A stretch of DNA of 64,000 bases from Streptomyces coelicoflavus (GCF_003112555.1 NZ_BEWB01000009.1:248001-312000), one strand, 5' to 3'. Positions 16,491 to 25,097 are shown, counted from the first letter of the stretch. The notes: a model not told the origin generated them from the sequence alone. A program made the numbers and translations.

Positions 16491-17531
16491 ATGGTCACTT
16501 CCGCACCCGGTCCACGGCCGCCGACGATCGCCGACGTCGCGCGCCTCGCCGGTGTCTCGCGCACGACCGTGTCGCACGCCCTGAACGGACTGGGCAAGGT
16601 CGATCCCCGGACCCGGGAGCGTGTCCGGCAGGCCGCGGCGGAGCTGGGATACCGTCCCAACCTGCGGGCGCAGCGGCTGCGGCGGGGGCAGGCGAAGGCC
16701 ATCGCGCTGGCCTCCTCCATGCCGTTCGCGGTGGCGGGCGGGCCCTCGCGGCTCGGGTTCTACATGGAGGTCGCGGCGGCCGCCGCCGAGAGCGCCCTGC
16801 TGCACGACTACGCCCTCGTGCTCGTACCGCCCGTGCAGTCGGGTTCCGCGCTGTTCTCCGTGGACATCGACGGAGCCATCGTCGTTGAGCCGGAGACGGA
16901 CGACGCGGCGGCCGCCCAGTTGCGTGAGCGCGGGCTGCCGTACGTGGCGCTGGGCCGGCCCGTCACGCCCGACGAGGAAGTCCCCTACGTCGATCTGCGC
17001 GGTGGCCTGGTGGCCGAGTTGCTGCTCGATCACCTGCGGGAGCAGGGGGCGGAGCGGCCGGCGTTGATCGTGGGATCCGGATCCCGGCATTCGTCCGTCG
17101 ACGCGCTCACCGCCTACGAGCGGGCCGCCGACCGGTACGGCTGGGAGCAGGTCGTGGCGCGCGTCGTGGAGTCGGGGGGCGAGCAGGCCGGGTACGACGC
17201 CTGCGCCGCCCTGCTCGCCGAGCACCCGGAGACCGACGCCGTCTGCGCGCTCGTCGACGCCTTCGCGGTGGGCGCGGTCCGGGCGATCCGGGACAGCGGG
17301 CGGACCGTGCCGGACGACGTCATGGTCGTCACCCGCTACGACGGCCTGCGCGCCCGCACCTGCGAGCCGCCGCTGACCGCGGTCGACCTGCACCTGGACC
17401 GCGCCGCGTCCGACGCGGTGGAGCTGCTCCTGGCCCGGCTCCGGGGGGACACGGCCACCGCGTCGGTGGCGGTGTCCCCGCCGCCACGGGTGATCGCCCG
17501 CGCGTCGTCGGCGCGGGCGACCGGGGCCTGA
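16491..17531 (+). CDS. LacI-family transcriptional regulator
   Basis: A 346-residue LacI/GalR protein. The helix-turn-helix and hinge read TIADVARLAGVSRTTVSHAL then NGLGKVDPRTRERVRQAA and ELGYRPNLRAQRLRRGQ. The periplasmic-binding-protein-like effector domain follows (FYMEVAAAAAESALLHDYAL, DGAIVVEPETDD). The ATG at 16491 has GAGGAG eleven bases upstream; the longer frame to 16347 is rejected. It faces a convergent operon for a nucleobase permease and an amidohydrolase. Two tandem perfect palindromes with a central CG in front of that operon are its probable operator, so the effector may be a purine or pyrimidine derivative. Confidence 0.9.
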   Translation: MVTSAPGPRPPTIADVARLAGVSRTTVSHALNGLGKVDPRTRERVRQAAAELGYRPNLRAQRLRRGQAKAIALASSMPFAVAGGPSRLGFYMEVAAAAAESALLHDYALVLVPPVQSGSALFSVDIDGAIVVEPETDDAAAAQLRERGLPYVALGRPVTPDEEVPYVDLRGGLVAELLLDHLREQGAERPALIVGSGSRHSSVDALTAYERAADRYGWEQVVARVVESGGEQAGYDACAALLAEHPETDAVCALVDAFAVGAVRAIRDSGRTVPDDVMVVTRYDGLRARTCEPPLTAVDLHLDRAASDAVELLLARLRGDTATASVAVSPPPRVIARASSARATGA

Positions 17532-17582
17532 CAGGCGGCGGAGGTGCGGCAGCCCGGCGCAGGTCGAGTACCGATCCGGACG

Positions 17583-17610
17583 GACCTGGCCGGGCCGGCC
17601 CGGCCAGGTC
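17583..17610. terminator. 28-bp perfect palindrome between convergent genes
   Basis: Arms GACCTGGCCGGGCC and GGCCCGGCCAGGTC form a perfect palindrome between the lacI stop and the end of the TSUP gene, and further GGCCCGG-type half repeats follow up to 17655. A GC-rich hairpin without a T-run in either direction is typical of actinobacterial bidirectional termination. Confidence 0.65.
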
Positions 17611-17663
17611 GAGCCAGGTCGGCCCGGCTCTGTCGGGCCAGGCTCGGCCGGGCCCGTGGAGCC

Positions 17664-18374
17664 TCAGACCCCCAGCATCAGCACCAACCCCGACACCAGC
17701 GCGAAGACCAGGACGAACAGCCGCATCCTGCGGGCGTCCAAGCGGTGGTGCACCAGGCGGCTGAGCCAGGCGCCGACGGCGATCGCCGGGAGGAGCAGGG
17801 CGGCCTGGCCCAGTTCCGCGGGTGCGGCCTTCCCCGTCGCGAAGAGCAGGAGCAGGGAGGCGACCTCGCCGACGAGGAAGCAGGCGGCGACGGTCGAGCG
17901 CAGTTCGGCGGGCGGCCGGTGCTGGTAGACGAGCGCCAGCGGCGGGCCACCCACACCGGTCGCGGTCTCCGTCAGTCCGGTGACCGCGCCCGCGCCGACG
18001 TACGCCGCCCGTCCCGGCGCGAACGTGGGCGCCGTCAGGCTGACGACGGCGGCGAGCACCGTGGCGACGCCCACGAAGAGGCCGAGACTGCGTTCCGGGA
18101 TGAGCCAGAGCAGGGCGAGGCCGGCCGGCGTGGCGGCGAGTCTCGCGCCGGTGATCCAGCCGGCGCCGCGCAGGTCGAGCGAGGCCCGTTCCCGCCAGGC
18201 GACGTACAGGTTGAGCGGGATCATCGACGCCAGGACGAACACGGGGACCAGGCCGGGGTCGACGAACCCGGCGACGGGCGCGACGATCAGTGCGAAGCCC
18301 AGTCCGCTGCTGCCCTGGACGAACGCGGCGACGAGCACCGCGACGGCGAGAACCGCCAGCATCTGCGCGCTCAA
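17664..18374 (-). CDS. TSUP-family (TauE/SafE) membrane permease
   Basis: A 236-residue membrane protein with about seven to eight hydrophobic helices and the two family repeats: AAFVQGSSGLGFALIVAP at the N-terminus and GLTETATGVGGPPLALVY in the middle. TSUP proteins move sulfite, sulfonates or other small organic acids across the membrane. The TTG start at 18374 is chosen because it overlaps the amidohydrolase stop (TTGA) and has AGGGAAG upstream; ATG 18362 is the alternative. As the last gene of the permease-amidohydrolase operon it may export or import a product of that breakdown pathway. Confidence 0.8.
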   Translation of the reverse strand: MSAQMLAVLAVAVLVAAFVQGSSGLGFALIVAPVAGFVDPGLVPVFVLASMIPLNLYVAWRERASLDLRGAGWITGARLAATPAGLALLWLIPERSLGLFVGVATVLAAVVSLTAPTFAPGRAAYVGAGAVTGLTETATGVGGPPLALVYQHRPPAELRSTVAACFLVGEVASLLLLFATGKAAPAELGQAALLLPAIAVGAWLSRLVHHRLDARRMRLFVLVFALVSGLVLMLGV

Positions 18375-19807
18375 CGCCGTGCACTTCCCTTCCGGTGCTC
18401 GTTCAGTGCCCGCGCCTCCGTCGACGTGGGGTGCGTCCTGGTGACGCCGGCCCCGGCGACGGCGGCGCGGGCCAGTTCGGCCGCCCGGCTGACCAGCGCG
18501 GGCCCGTCCCAGCCGATGGGCCGGCCCTGCCACATACGCAGGCGCCCGGCGGTGAACACCGCGGTGATCTGGTCCCGGTTGCCGCGCCTGACGAGTTCCC
18601 ACGGCAGGTCCCACGAGAGTGCCAGCTCGGGGGTGTCGGTGTCGACGAGGAGGAAGTCGGCCGCCTTTCCCCGTTCCACGGTTCCGACGAGGCCGCCGAG
18701 GCCGACGGCGTCCGCTCCCCCGCGGGTGGCCCGCTCCAGCCAGGTCCAGCCCGCGCCGCACGACGAGTCGCCGGTCGTCAGGCCGTACGCGAGCCGCTGG
18801 GCGAACTCGGCGGCGTCTGCGAGCCGGAAGCCGTCGCCTCGCGTGCCGTCGGTTCCGATGCCGAAGCGCACGCCGCGCTCGGCCATGGCCGTGGCGGGCG
18901 CGACCGCGTTGCCCTTCCAGGCGCTCGCGACAGGGTTGTAGCTGACGGCGGTTCCCGTGTCGGCGAGCAGGGTCAGCTCGCGCGGGGTGAGCAGCGTGGC
19001 GTGCGCGGCAAGCAGCTGGGGGCCGAGCGCACCGATGTCGTACAGGTGCTCGAGGGGGCGCGTTCCGTGCCGTATCAGGGAGCGTTCCACGGCGGCGAGG
19101 TGTTCGTTGACGTGGATCTGGACGACGGCTCCCGCTTCCGCGGCCATACGGGCCGTCGCGCGCAGCGTGTGTTCGGTGGCCGCCTCGGGGATCGACACGG
19201 CCAGAGAGGGATGGATGAGGGCGTCGCCGGTGTAGCGGGCGAGGTGCTTCTCCGCGCGCTCCAGGACGGCCGGGGCCCCGGCGCCCCCTGTACCGTCCAC
19301 GTCGGCCGTGCCGTCGGCGTCGTTGCAGATCAGCCCGAGTACGCAGCGAATTCCGGCGTCTCGCGCGGCCGAGGCGACCACGTCGACGTCGACGTCGGCG
19401 CGGGTGCCGGCGTCGGCGACGGTGGTGAAGCCGCCGCGCAGTGCCTCGAGCGCCGCCAGCTTGGCCGCCGTATGGGCCGACTCCTCGTCCAGCGCGTCCT
19501 CCAGCGGGACCCAGACGCGGCGGAAGATCTCTGACGGCTCCCCGAAGGCGAGTGCGGCACCGAAGCTCTGGGTGAGGTGGTGGTGGGTGTCGACGAAGCC
19601 GGGCATCAGCAGGTGCCCGGGGGCCCGGACGGCGTTCAGGTGCGGGTGGGTGCGGGCCAGTTCGTCCGCCGGTCCTACGGCGGTGAAGCGGCCGTCGTCG
19701 ACCACGACCGCCCAGCCGTCGACAGGGCCTTCGGGCAGCAGCACCGAGCCCGGTACGAGGAGGAGCGGGCCGGGGTGGGCGAGGGCGTCTCGGTCGGGTC
19801 GGTTCAT
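18371..19807 (-). CDS. Amidohydrolase-family deaminase (8-oxoguanine deaminase/AtzB-like)
   Basis: A 478-residue metal-dependent hydrolase of the ATZ/TRZ/cytosine deaminase group. Metal ligands are visible: the HxH in GFVDTHHHLTQSFG, the His in VQIHVNEH, another in LLAAHATLLTP, and the Asp in GIGTDGTRGDG. It probably deaminates or dechlorinates a purine or triazine-like heterocycle in the cytoplasm. Its ATG overlaps the stop of the NCS2 permease (ATGA) and its own stop overlaps the TSUP start, so the three form a tight operon. Guanine or 8-oxoguanine deaminase is a reasonable guess; the substrate is not proven. Confidence 0.83.
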   Translation of the reverse strand: MNRPDRDALAHPGPLLLVPGSVLLPEGPVDGWAVVVDDGRFTAVGPADELARTHPHLNAVRAPGHLLMPGFVDTHHHLTQSFGAALAFGEPSEIFRRVWVPLEDALDEESAHTAAKLAALEALRGGFTTVADAGTRADVDVDVVASAARDAGIRCVLGLICNDADGTADVDGTGGAGAPAVLERAEKHLARYTGDALIHPSLAVSIPEAATEHTLRATARMAAEAGAVVQIHVNEHLAAVERSLIRHGTRPLEHLYDIGALGPQLLAAHATLLTPRELTLLADTGTAVSYNPVASAWKGNAVAPATAMAERGVRFGIGTDGTRGDGFRLADAAEFAQRLAYGLTTGDSSCGAGWTWLERATRGGADAVGLGGLVGTVERGKAADFLLVDTDTPELALSWDLPWELVRRGNRDQITAVFTAGRLRMWQGRPIGWDGPALVSRAAELARAAVAGAGVTRTHPTSTEARALNEHRKGSARR

Positions 19808-21375
19808 CGGTCGCTTTCTGTGCGCGGTGTGGTCAGGCGGGCGACGACGCCGGGCCTGACGTGGTGGAAGAGGATGTTGAGGACGACGGCCGTGAACGTG
19901 CCGACGGCCACGCCGCTTTCCAGGAGGATGCGGACGTTGGGCGGGAAACCCCCGTACACGCCGGGTACGAGGATGGGCAGCAGCCCGAGGGAGAGGGCGA
20001 CGGCGCAGACGAACGTGCTGGTGTGCTTGTCGAGGTCGGACCGGCCGAGCATCTGGATGCCGAGCACGGTGATGACGCCGAAGACGACCATGGCGGTGCC
20101 GCCGACGACCGGGGTGGGGATCACGCTGATCGCGCGGGTGACGGGGGCGAGGATGCCGATGGCGATGAGTACGGCGCCCGCCGCGGCGGTGACGAAGCGG
20201 CTGCGTACGCCGGTGACGCGGACGATGCCGATGTTCTCGCCGCTGGTGACCATGAGCGGCAGGCCGAAGAAGCCGCCGAAGAGCGAGGTGAGCGCGTCGC
20301 CGCGGACGGTTTTCGGTACGTCGGTGCGGGTGTCGATCCGCTTGCCGACGGCCTCGGCGTTGATGACGGTCTGGCCGGTGGCCTCGGCCATGGAAGCGAG
20401 GGTGTAGAGCATCAGGGGCAGCGCGGCGACGAGGTTGAACTGCGGCGAACCGAAGGGCATCAGTTGCGGCAGGTTCACCAGGCCGCCGCCCATGGCGTCG
20501 GCGCCCGCCCCGTCGATCGCGCCGGTCGCGGCCGCGAGGAGGGCGCCGGCCAGCAGGCCCAGCATGACGGCGAGTTGGCGCAGGACGCCGGTGAAGAACA
20601 GGTAGAAGGCGACGGTGAACCCGATCGTGGCCAGACCGAGGCCGAGGTTGCCGGGGTCGGCGAAGCCCTGCGAGCCCGGCTGACCCGTCACCAGTACGGC
20701 GCCGACCTTCACCAGGTTGACGCCGACGATGACGATCATCGTGCCGATGACGAGGGCGGGGAAGTAGGCGAGGAGCCGGGAGAAGAGCGGCAGGACGACG
20801 AAGGTGAACACCGCCGTCAGGATCACCGCGCCGGTGGCGGTGCGCAGGCCGTGCTGTTCGGCGATGGCGAGGAAGAGGATGAGGGGTGCCCCGCCCGGAA
20901 GCATCACGAACGGCAGCCGGGGTCCGAACTTCCAGATGCCGAGCGACTGGACGAGGGATCCGACGCCGGAGAGCACGAACGCCGCCGAGAGCAGGTCCAC
21001 GGTGAGACCGGAGTCGAGGCCGAGGGTGGCGCTCATCAGGAAGATGGCCGAGATGGGGGTCGCTGCCATGACGAGGACGTGCTGGATGCCGAAGAGCAGG
21101 ATCCGGCCGAGCGGACGGGCCTCGTCCACGGGGTGCACTCCGTCCCGGTTGTCGCCCTCTCCGGCCGGGGGCGGAGAACCGGCCTCGGCCGGAGACGAGT
21201 GCGTCGGCGACGAGTGCGTCGTCGGTGTCGGAGGCTTCGGTGTCGGGGGCTTCGGTGTCCGGGGCTTCGGAGACGGGTCTGCCGGTGGCGGGTCTGCCGG
21301 TGGCGGGGCCGTCGTCGGGGAATCGGACGGGCCGGACGGACCGGCCGGGGGACGGTTCTGACGGGGACTGGACAC
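19804..21375 (-). CDS. NCS2-family nucleobase:cation symporter with Pro/Thr-rich N-terminus
   Basis: A 523-residue transporter of the uracil/xanthine permease family, with about 12-14 membrane segments starting near residue 90 (LLFGIQHVLVMAATPISAIF). The family signature is seen around VVGGTAMVVFGVITVLGIQM, and TSGENIGIVRVTGVRSR is the substrate-site loop. The first 85 residues are an unusual hydrophilic tail of Pro, Thr, Ser and Asp repeats (PKPPTPKPPTPTTHSSP). Start GTG 21375 is supported by GGAG eight bases upstream. It is the first gene of the operon and lies downstream of the tandem palindrome operator. Confidence 0.87.
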   Translation of the reverse strand: MSSPRQNRPPAGPSGPSDSPTTAPPPADPPPADPSPKPRTPKPPTPKPPTPTTHSSPTHSSPAEAGSPPPAGEGDNRDGVHPVDEARPLGRILLFGIQHVLVMAATPISAIFLMSATLGLDSGLTVDLLSAAFVLSGVGSLVQSLGIWKFGPRLPFVMLPGGAPLILFLAIAEQHGLRTATGAVILTAVFTFVVLPLFSRLLAYFPALVIGTMIVIVGVNLVKVGAVLVTGQPGSQGFADPGNLGLGLATIGFTVAFYLFFTGVLRQLAVMLGLLAGALLAAATGAIDGAGADAMGGGLVNLPQLMPFGSPQFNLVAALPLMLYTLASMAEATGQTVINAEAVGKRIDTRTDVPKTVRGDALTSLFGGFFGLPLMVTSGENIGIVRVTGVRSRFVTAAAGAVLIAIGILAPVTRAISVIPTPVVGGTAMVVFGVITVLGIQMLGRSDLDKHTSTFVCAVALSLGLLPILVPGVYGGFPPNVRILLESGVAVGTFTAVVLNILFHHVRPGVVARLTTPRTESDR

Positions 21376-21444
21376 GTTTCGGGCTCCGTTCGGGCATACG
21401 GGCACGTTCGGATTCTCAGCCGCGATCCGGCCCTGGACGGAGAG

Positions 21445-21472
21445 CCAAATCGATTTGGCCAAATCGATTTGG
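21445..21472. promoter_or_regulatory. Two abutting perfect 14-bp palindromes, putative LacI operator
   Basis: CCAAATCGATTTGG occurs twice with no gap, at 21445-21458 and 21459-21472, about 70 bp upstream of the permease start. The central CG and A/T flanks match operators of LacI-family regulators. The A/T-rich core is exceptional in this GC-rich window. The only LacI gene here (16491-17531) faces this operon, which makes it the natural candidate binder. Confidence 0.8.
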
Positions 21473-21630
21473 CCGCCAGTATGCGGAGCCTCGTACCCGG
21501 CGTCAAGGCCGTGACCGCCCCGAGGGCGGGCAACCGACCGAACGAGCTGTGGGATCAGCCGCCGACCGGTCGTTGACAACTGCGCCCCGCTGCCCGAATT
21601 CTGGCATGAGCACGTCTAGCGCCCCACCAT

Positions 21631-21662
21631 TGCCACACCGCACCACTGCCACACCGCACCAC
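21631..21662. repeat. 16-bp perfect tandem repeat
   Basis: TGCCACACCGCACCAC occurs twice head to tail upstream of the small open frame at 21694. A possible promoter (TTGACA at 21573, AATTCT 18 bases later) lies just before it. Confidence 0.75.
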
Positions 21663-21693
21663 CGTCACCCCGTCTGCAACGGAAGGACGCGAC

Positions 21694-21768
21694 ATGGCGC
21701 AGAAGATCGAGATCCGCCCGCTGGACAAGAAGGAGACCACCGGCGACAGCAACAGTCAGGGCGCCTGA
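21694..21768 (+). CDS. Possible 24-residue peptide
   Basis: ATG at 21694 lies six bases after GGAAGGA, an excellent ribosome site, and encodes MAQKIEIRPLDKKETTGDSN followed by SQGA. The peptide is charged and has no Cys or hydrophobic stretch. A candidate -35 TTGACA lies 116 bp upstream. It overlaps the end of the convergent GNAT gene by 13 bp. It could be a leader-type peptide, a RiPP precursor missing its core, or chance. I do not recognise the family. Confidence 0.35.
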   Translation: MAQKIEIRPLDKKETTGDSNSQGA

Positions 21769-22349
21769 ACCACGGAGTGTGGTCCGGCGCCGTCGCGGCG
21801 CCAGACCATGCTCTGCCCGGCCTCCGCCGCGGTCTGCGGCTCGTCCGGTTCGACGCGGAGCAGCCGGTAGCCGATCCGGGGCGGGATCTCGGCGCTCCGG
21901 ACGTTGGCCCGGTCGCAGTGGATCTCCATGGCCTTGACTCCGGGGAGCCCGAGGCCCTCCTCGGTCAGTGCGGCCGCGGCCCGGGTGGCGAGTCCGCGGC
22001 CGGTGGCGGGGGAACAGACCCAGTAGCCGATCTCCAGCACGCCGTCCGCACCGTTCGGGAACATCGCGCCCCCGCCGATCACCTGGTCGGAGCGGTCCGG
22101 TGGGGTGAGGACGTAGACGAACGACCGGCCGGCGTCCCAGTCCGCGTCCTGTTCGGCGCGGAACCCCGCGGTCTCCTCGCGGGTGGGAGGGTGCTGGGCC
22201 CAGCGAAGCCACTCGCCGAGGTGCTCGACGTCGGCGGCGACCGCGTCGATGAACGCGTCGTCGGGGACGAGAGAGCGCCGTCGCAGTACGGAACCGTCCG
22301 GCAGTGGGATGTTCTCGCGCGGAAGCCTGGAAAGGGAGCCCTCTGTCAT
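21756..22349 (-). CDS. GNAT-family N-acetyltransferase (RimJ/RimL type)
   Basis: A 197-residue acetyltransferase with the RimJ/RimL layout: VLRRRSLVPDDAFIDAVAAD at the N-terminus, VIGGGAMFPNGADGVLEIGY as the central sheet, and the acetyl-CoA loop VCSPATGRGLATRAAAALTE. The asparagine of the ANVRS segment near the C-terminus is also typical. In place of the usual IPEKLGF the sequence reads SAEIPPRIGYRLLRV. The acceptor could be a protein N-terminus, an aminoglycoside-like antibiotic or an amino acid; nothing nearby decides. It stands alone on the reverse strand. Confidence 0.83.
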   Translation of the reverse strand: MTEGSLSRLPRENIPLPDGSVLRRRSLVPDDAFIDAVAADVEHLGEWLRWAQHPPTREETAGFRAEQDADWDAGRSFVYVLTPPDRSDQVIGGGAMFPNGADGVLEIGYWVCSPATGRGLATRAAAALTEEGLGLPGVKAMEIHCDRANVRSAEIPPRIGYRLLRVEPDEPQTAAEAGQSMVWRRDGAGPHSVVQAP

Positions 22350-22477
22350 GTCTGCATCTTGGCCTACCCGACCGCCCGGTTGAAGGGGGCCCGCACCGGT
22401 CCGGCCGGCGGCCGCACCGTTCGCCGTACCATGAGGCTACTTGCCAGTAGCTCCGCCGTCCGCCGGAAGGTGTCCCC

Positions 22478-22987
22478 GTGCCCCGCGTTCTCAGCGTGAC
22501 CCGCAGCATCGTCGTCGACGTCCCGCCCGACGAGGCGTACGCGGCGGTGTCCCGTCCCGGGGACATGGGCCGGTGGAGCCCGGAGAACCTCGGGACGGCG
22601 GCGGGCACGCCGGACGGGCCCGTCGCGCCGGGCACGAGCTTCGTGGGACGCAACAAGCGCGGGGCGTTCCGGTGGGTGACGCGGTGCACGGTCACCGCGG
22701 CCGACCCCGGGCTGCGCTTCTCGTTCCGGGTGCACGCCATCGGGGTGCGGCGGCCGCGGCTGCGGGGCCCGATCGCCACCTGGGAGTACCGCTTCGCCGC
22801 GGAGGGGAGCGGCACCCGGGTGACGGAGACGTGGACCGACGACCGGCGGGCCTGGCCCGACGGCGTCGCCGCCGCCTTCGACCGGGTGGTCACCGGCGGC
22901 CGGACGTTCGCCGAGTTCCAGGTCGGCAACATCGACCGGACCCTGCGCAACCTCAAGCGGGAACTGGAAGCGGCCCGCCGGACCTGA
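22478..22987 (+). CDS. SRPBCC-family (polyketide cyclase/START-like) protein
   Basis: A 169-residue START/SRPBCC domain protein: SIVVDVPPDEAYAAVSRPGD at the N-terminus, then the strand FRWVTRCTVTAADPGLRFSF, EYRFAAEGSGTRVTETWTDD and a long C-terminal helix (NIDRTLRNLKRELEAARRT). The fold makes a hydrophobic pocket for a lipid or polyketide-like ligand. The GTG at 22478 follows GGAAGG by eight bases. Single gene with its own hairpin at the 3' end; no pathway partner is visible. Confidence 0.8.
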   Translation: MPRVLSVTRSIVVDVPPDEAYAAVSRPGDMGRWSPENLGTAAGTPDGPVAPGTSFVGRNKRGAFRWVTRCTVTAADPGLRFSFRVHAIGVRRPRLRGPIATWEYRFAAEGSGTRVTETWTDDRRAWPDGVAAAFDRVVTGGRTFAEFQVGNIDRTLRNLKRELEAARRT

Positions 22988-23012
22988 CCGGCCGGGAGTC
23001 CCCGGGCCGGTC
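22986..23012. terminator. Hairpin between convergent genes
   Basis: Arms GACCGGCC (22986-22993, including part of the SRPBCC stop) and GGCCGGTC (23005-23012), with a further GGG/CCC pair inside, lie between two convergent genes. GC-rich, no T-run. Confidence 0.55.
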
Positions 23013-23050
23013 GTCCGGCCTCACCGGCAACCTCCTTGGCGCCCCGCCCC

Positions 23051-23989
23051 TCAGGAGGACGCCCCCGGTGACCGGCCGGCCCGCCGGGTGAAGCGTCGCA
23101 GACCGCGTCGGGCGGGCTTGAGGGGTTTGTCCTCGGGAGCCACGGGTGCCGGGGCCTGGCCGGGGCCCGCGGTCAGGGCCGCTGCCGCTGCCGCGGGCGG
23201 GGACTGCGGCGGCAGGGAGCGGCCGCCTTGTGCGAGCCGGCTCCGTACGGCCTCGGCCATGGCGTGGTGGGAAGGTTCGTGCAGCAGGCCCGCCGCGGAC
23301 AGCCGTTCCCACATGTGGAGCAGTTCCTGCCCCCGGGTGGCCACCTGGCCCTCGTCCCACAGCCGTTGCCACGCCGCGGTGGCGCGGGCCACGTCGGGGG
23401 CGGCCCGGTCCAGGTCGGTGCGGCAGCGGATACGGGCGACGGTCAGCGCGAGGACGGTGGAGAGCATGTGGTCGCCGCGCAGATACGCGAGATAGGCCTC
23501 GATCGCCCTGGCCTCCAGGGAGAGTTCGTCCTCGGCGCCCCTGCGCAGGGTGAGGTGCTCCCGCAGTGCGCTGGCGAGGACGAACGCCGCGTGCAGTTCC
23601 TCGCGCTGCGCGTGCTGGATGATGCGCTCGACGCGGGCGAGCGGGGGGAACGCGGCCTCCTCCGCGGCGGTGCGCTCGCGCCCGGGCGGCAGGTCGTCCT
23701 CGTCGGCGATGGTCCGGCTCGATCCGTCGGGGTGCACCCGCAGCCGTGCCACCTGCTGCGCGGTGCGGTCGATGACGGTGGCCGCGACCGGGGCCCCCAG
23801 GGTGCGGGCGAACATGGCGACGGCGTCGAGGATCGCCTCGTTGGGCTGCCGCATGCCGCCCATCTCCAGCAGGTGACCGTTGACCACCGTCGAGCCGTCC
23901 TCGGCGACATAGGCGTCGAGGCGGACCAGCGGCGCGGCGTTGAGCGCGGGCAGGTTCCCCTTGTCACGGGGCGTCAGCGAGTGGCTCAT
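23051..23989 (-). CDS. Hypothetical protein paired with the NlpC/P60 hydrolase
   Basis: A 312-residue protein I cannot assign. It begins MSHSLTPRDKGNLPALNAAP and has an N-terminal alpha/beta region (LVRLDAYVAEDGSTVVNGHL), a helical middle (RIIQHAQREELHAAFVLASA, AIEAYLAYLRGDHMLSTVLA) and a Pro/Ala-rich basic tail. No signal peptide or membrane segment. The ATG at 23989 lies four bases after the stop of the upstream cell-wall hydrolase gene with GGAG before it, so the two are one transcription unit. Similar pairs occur in actinobacterial mobile or secretion-type clusters, but no other such gene is seen here. Confidence 0.65.
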   Translation of the reverse strand: MSHSLTPRDKGNLPALNAAPLVRLDAYVAEDGSTVVNGHLLEMGGMRQPNEAILDAVAMFARTLGAPVAATVIDRTAQQVARLRVHPDGSSRTIADEDDLPPGRERTAAEEAAFPPLARVERIIQHAQREELHAAFVLASALREHLTLRRGAEDELSLEARAIEAYLAYLRGDHMLSTVLALTVARIRCRTDLDRAAPDVARATAAWQRLWDEGQVATRGQELLHMWERLSAAGLLHEPSHHAMAEAVRSRLAQGGRSLPPQSPPAAAAAALTAGPGQAPAPVAPEDKPLKPARRGLRRFTRRAGRSPGASS

Positions 23990-23993
23990 CCGC

Positions 23994-25097
23994 TCAGGCT
24001 CCGGGGCGTACGACACCGAGGACGGGCATGGAGGCGGCCGGCGCGGTCGTGATGCTGCGGCCCGGCCGCGGGGCGTGGACCATCCGTCCGCCTCCGATGT
24101 ACATGCCCACGTGGGTGGCGTCGTTGTAGTAGATGATCAGGTCTCCGGGGCGGGCCGAGGACAGGCTGACGCGGGTCAGACCGCCCCATTGCGCCTGCGA
24201 GGTACGGGGAATGGGGTGCCCGGCCGCCGCCCACGCCGCGGAGGTGAGTCCGGAGCAGTCGTACGAGGACGGGCCGACCGCGCCCCACACGTACGGTTTG
24301 CCGATCTGCGCCATGGCGAAGCCGACGGCCTTGCCGGCCGCTCCGCTCACCTGCGTGCCGCCGCCGGGCCCTCCTCCCTTGCCCTTCCCCTTGCCCGCCG
24401 AGCCGCCGGAGGAGCCGCCGGACTCCGTCCACCTAGCCTCCGCCTCCTTGGCCCTCTCCTTCTCCAACTGGGCCAGTCTGCGGGTCTGTTCCTCTTCGAG
24501 TCCCGCCTCGATCCGCTCGGCCGTGGCGATCTTCTTCTCGATCTTCTGCTTCGCCGCGGCCTTGTCGGCGCGGCTGCTCTCCAGTTTCCGCAGTTCCTTC
24601 GTGGCGGCCTCGGTCTGCTCACCCAGCTCCTCGCGGGCGGTCTTCTGCGTCTCGGAGACGTTGACCAGGCCGCGCATGGCCTGGCGGGCCTGGGACGCCT
24701 CGTCCAGCGCCCCTTCCGGGTGGTCGCCGAGCAGCAACTGGATGCCGGTGGCGGCGAGATCGCCCCCGCGGTACTGGGTGCGGGCGGCCGCACCGGCGAG
24801 GTCGTGCAGGTCCTTCACCCGCTTCTCGGCACGGGTCAGGTCCTTGCGGAGGGCCGTCAGCCGCTTCTCCTGCTTGGCCGCCTTCTCGTTGGCGCCGTTG
24901 TACGCCTCGGTGGCGACCTCCGCCTCGCGGTAGAGACCGTCCAGTTCGTCGCGGATCTCCTCGATCGACTTGCCGGGCTGCGGGTCGGGTTCGCCCGGGG
25001 CCGCGTAACCGGGGCCGGGCACCAGGATGATCGCGCAGACGAGGGCTGCGGTGGCGCCCCGGCTCCGTATCCGTCTGCCGCCGGTCGACACGTTCAT
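23994..25097 (-). CDS. Secreted C40 (NlpC/P60) peptidoglycan endopeptidase
   Basis: A 367-residue exported protein: signal peptide (ALVCAIILVPGPGYAAPGEP), then a long coiled coil from about residue 40 to 220 (EEIRDELDGLYREAEVATEA), a Gly/Lys-rich linker, and an NlpC/P60 domain from about residue 245. The catalytic Cys is in SSYDCSGLTSAAW and the His in ATHVGMYIGGGRM. This is the RipA/CwlO-type arrangement used to cut stem peptides in peptidoglycan. The ATG at 25097 is used; GTG 25106 is an alternative. The following gene starts four bases after its stop. Confidence 0.87.
   Translation of the reverse strand: MNVSTGGRRIRSRGATAALVCAIILVPGPGYAAPGEPDPQPGKSIEEIRDELDGLYREAEVATEAYNGANEKAAKQEKRLTALRKDLTRAEKRVKDLHDLAGAAARTQYRGGDLAATGIQLLLGDHPEGALDEASQARQAMRGLVNVSETQKTAREELGEQTEAATKELRKLESSRADKAAAKQKIEKKIATAERIEAGLEEEQTRRLAQLEKERAKEAEARWTESGGSSGGSAGKGKGKGGGPGGGTQVSGAAGKAVGFAMAQIGKPYVWGAVGPSSYDCSGLTSAAWAAAGHPIPRTSQAQWGGLTRVSLSSARPGDLIIYYNDATHVGMYIGGGRMVHAPRPGRSITTAPAASMPVLGVVRPGA

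Noticed and set aside
18371..21397. Single 1008-residue reverse protein spanning permease and amidohydrolase
   Set aside because: Its N-terminal half is an Arg/Pro-rich shadow frame of the permease; the real start of the amidohydrolase is ATG 19807, overlapping the permease stop.
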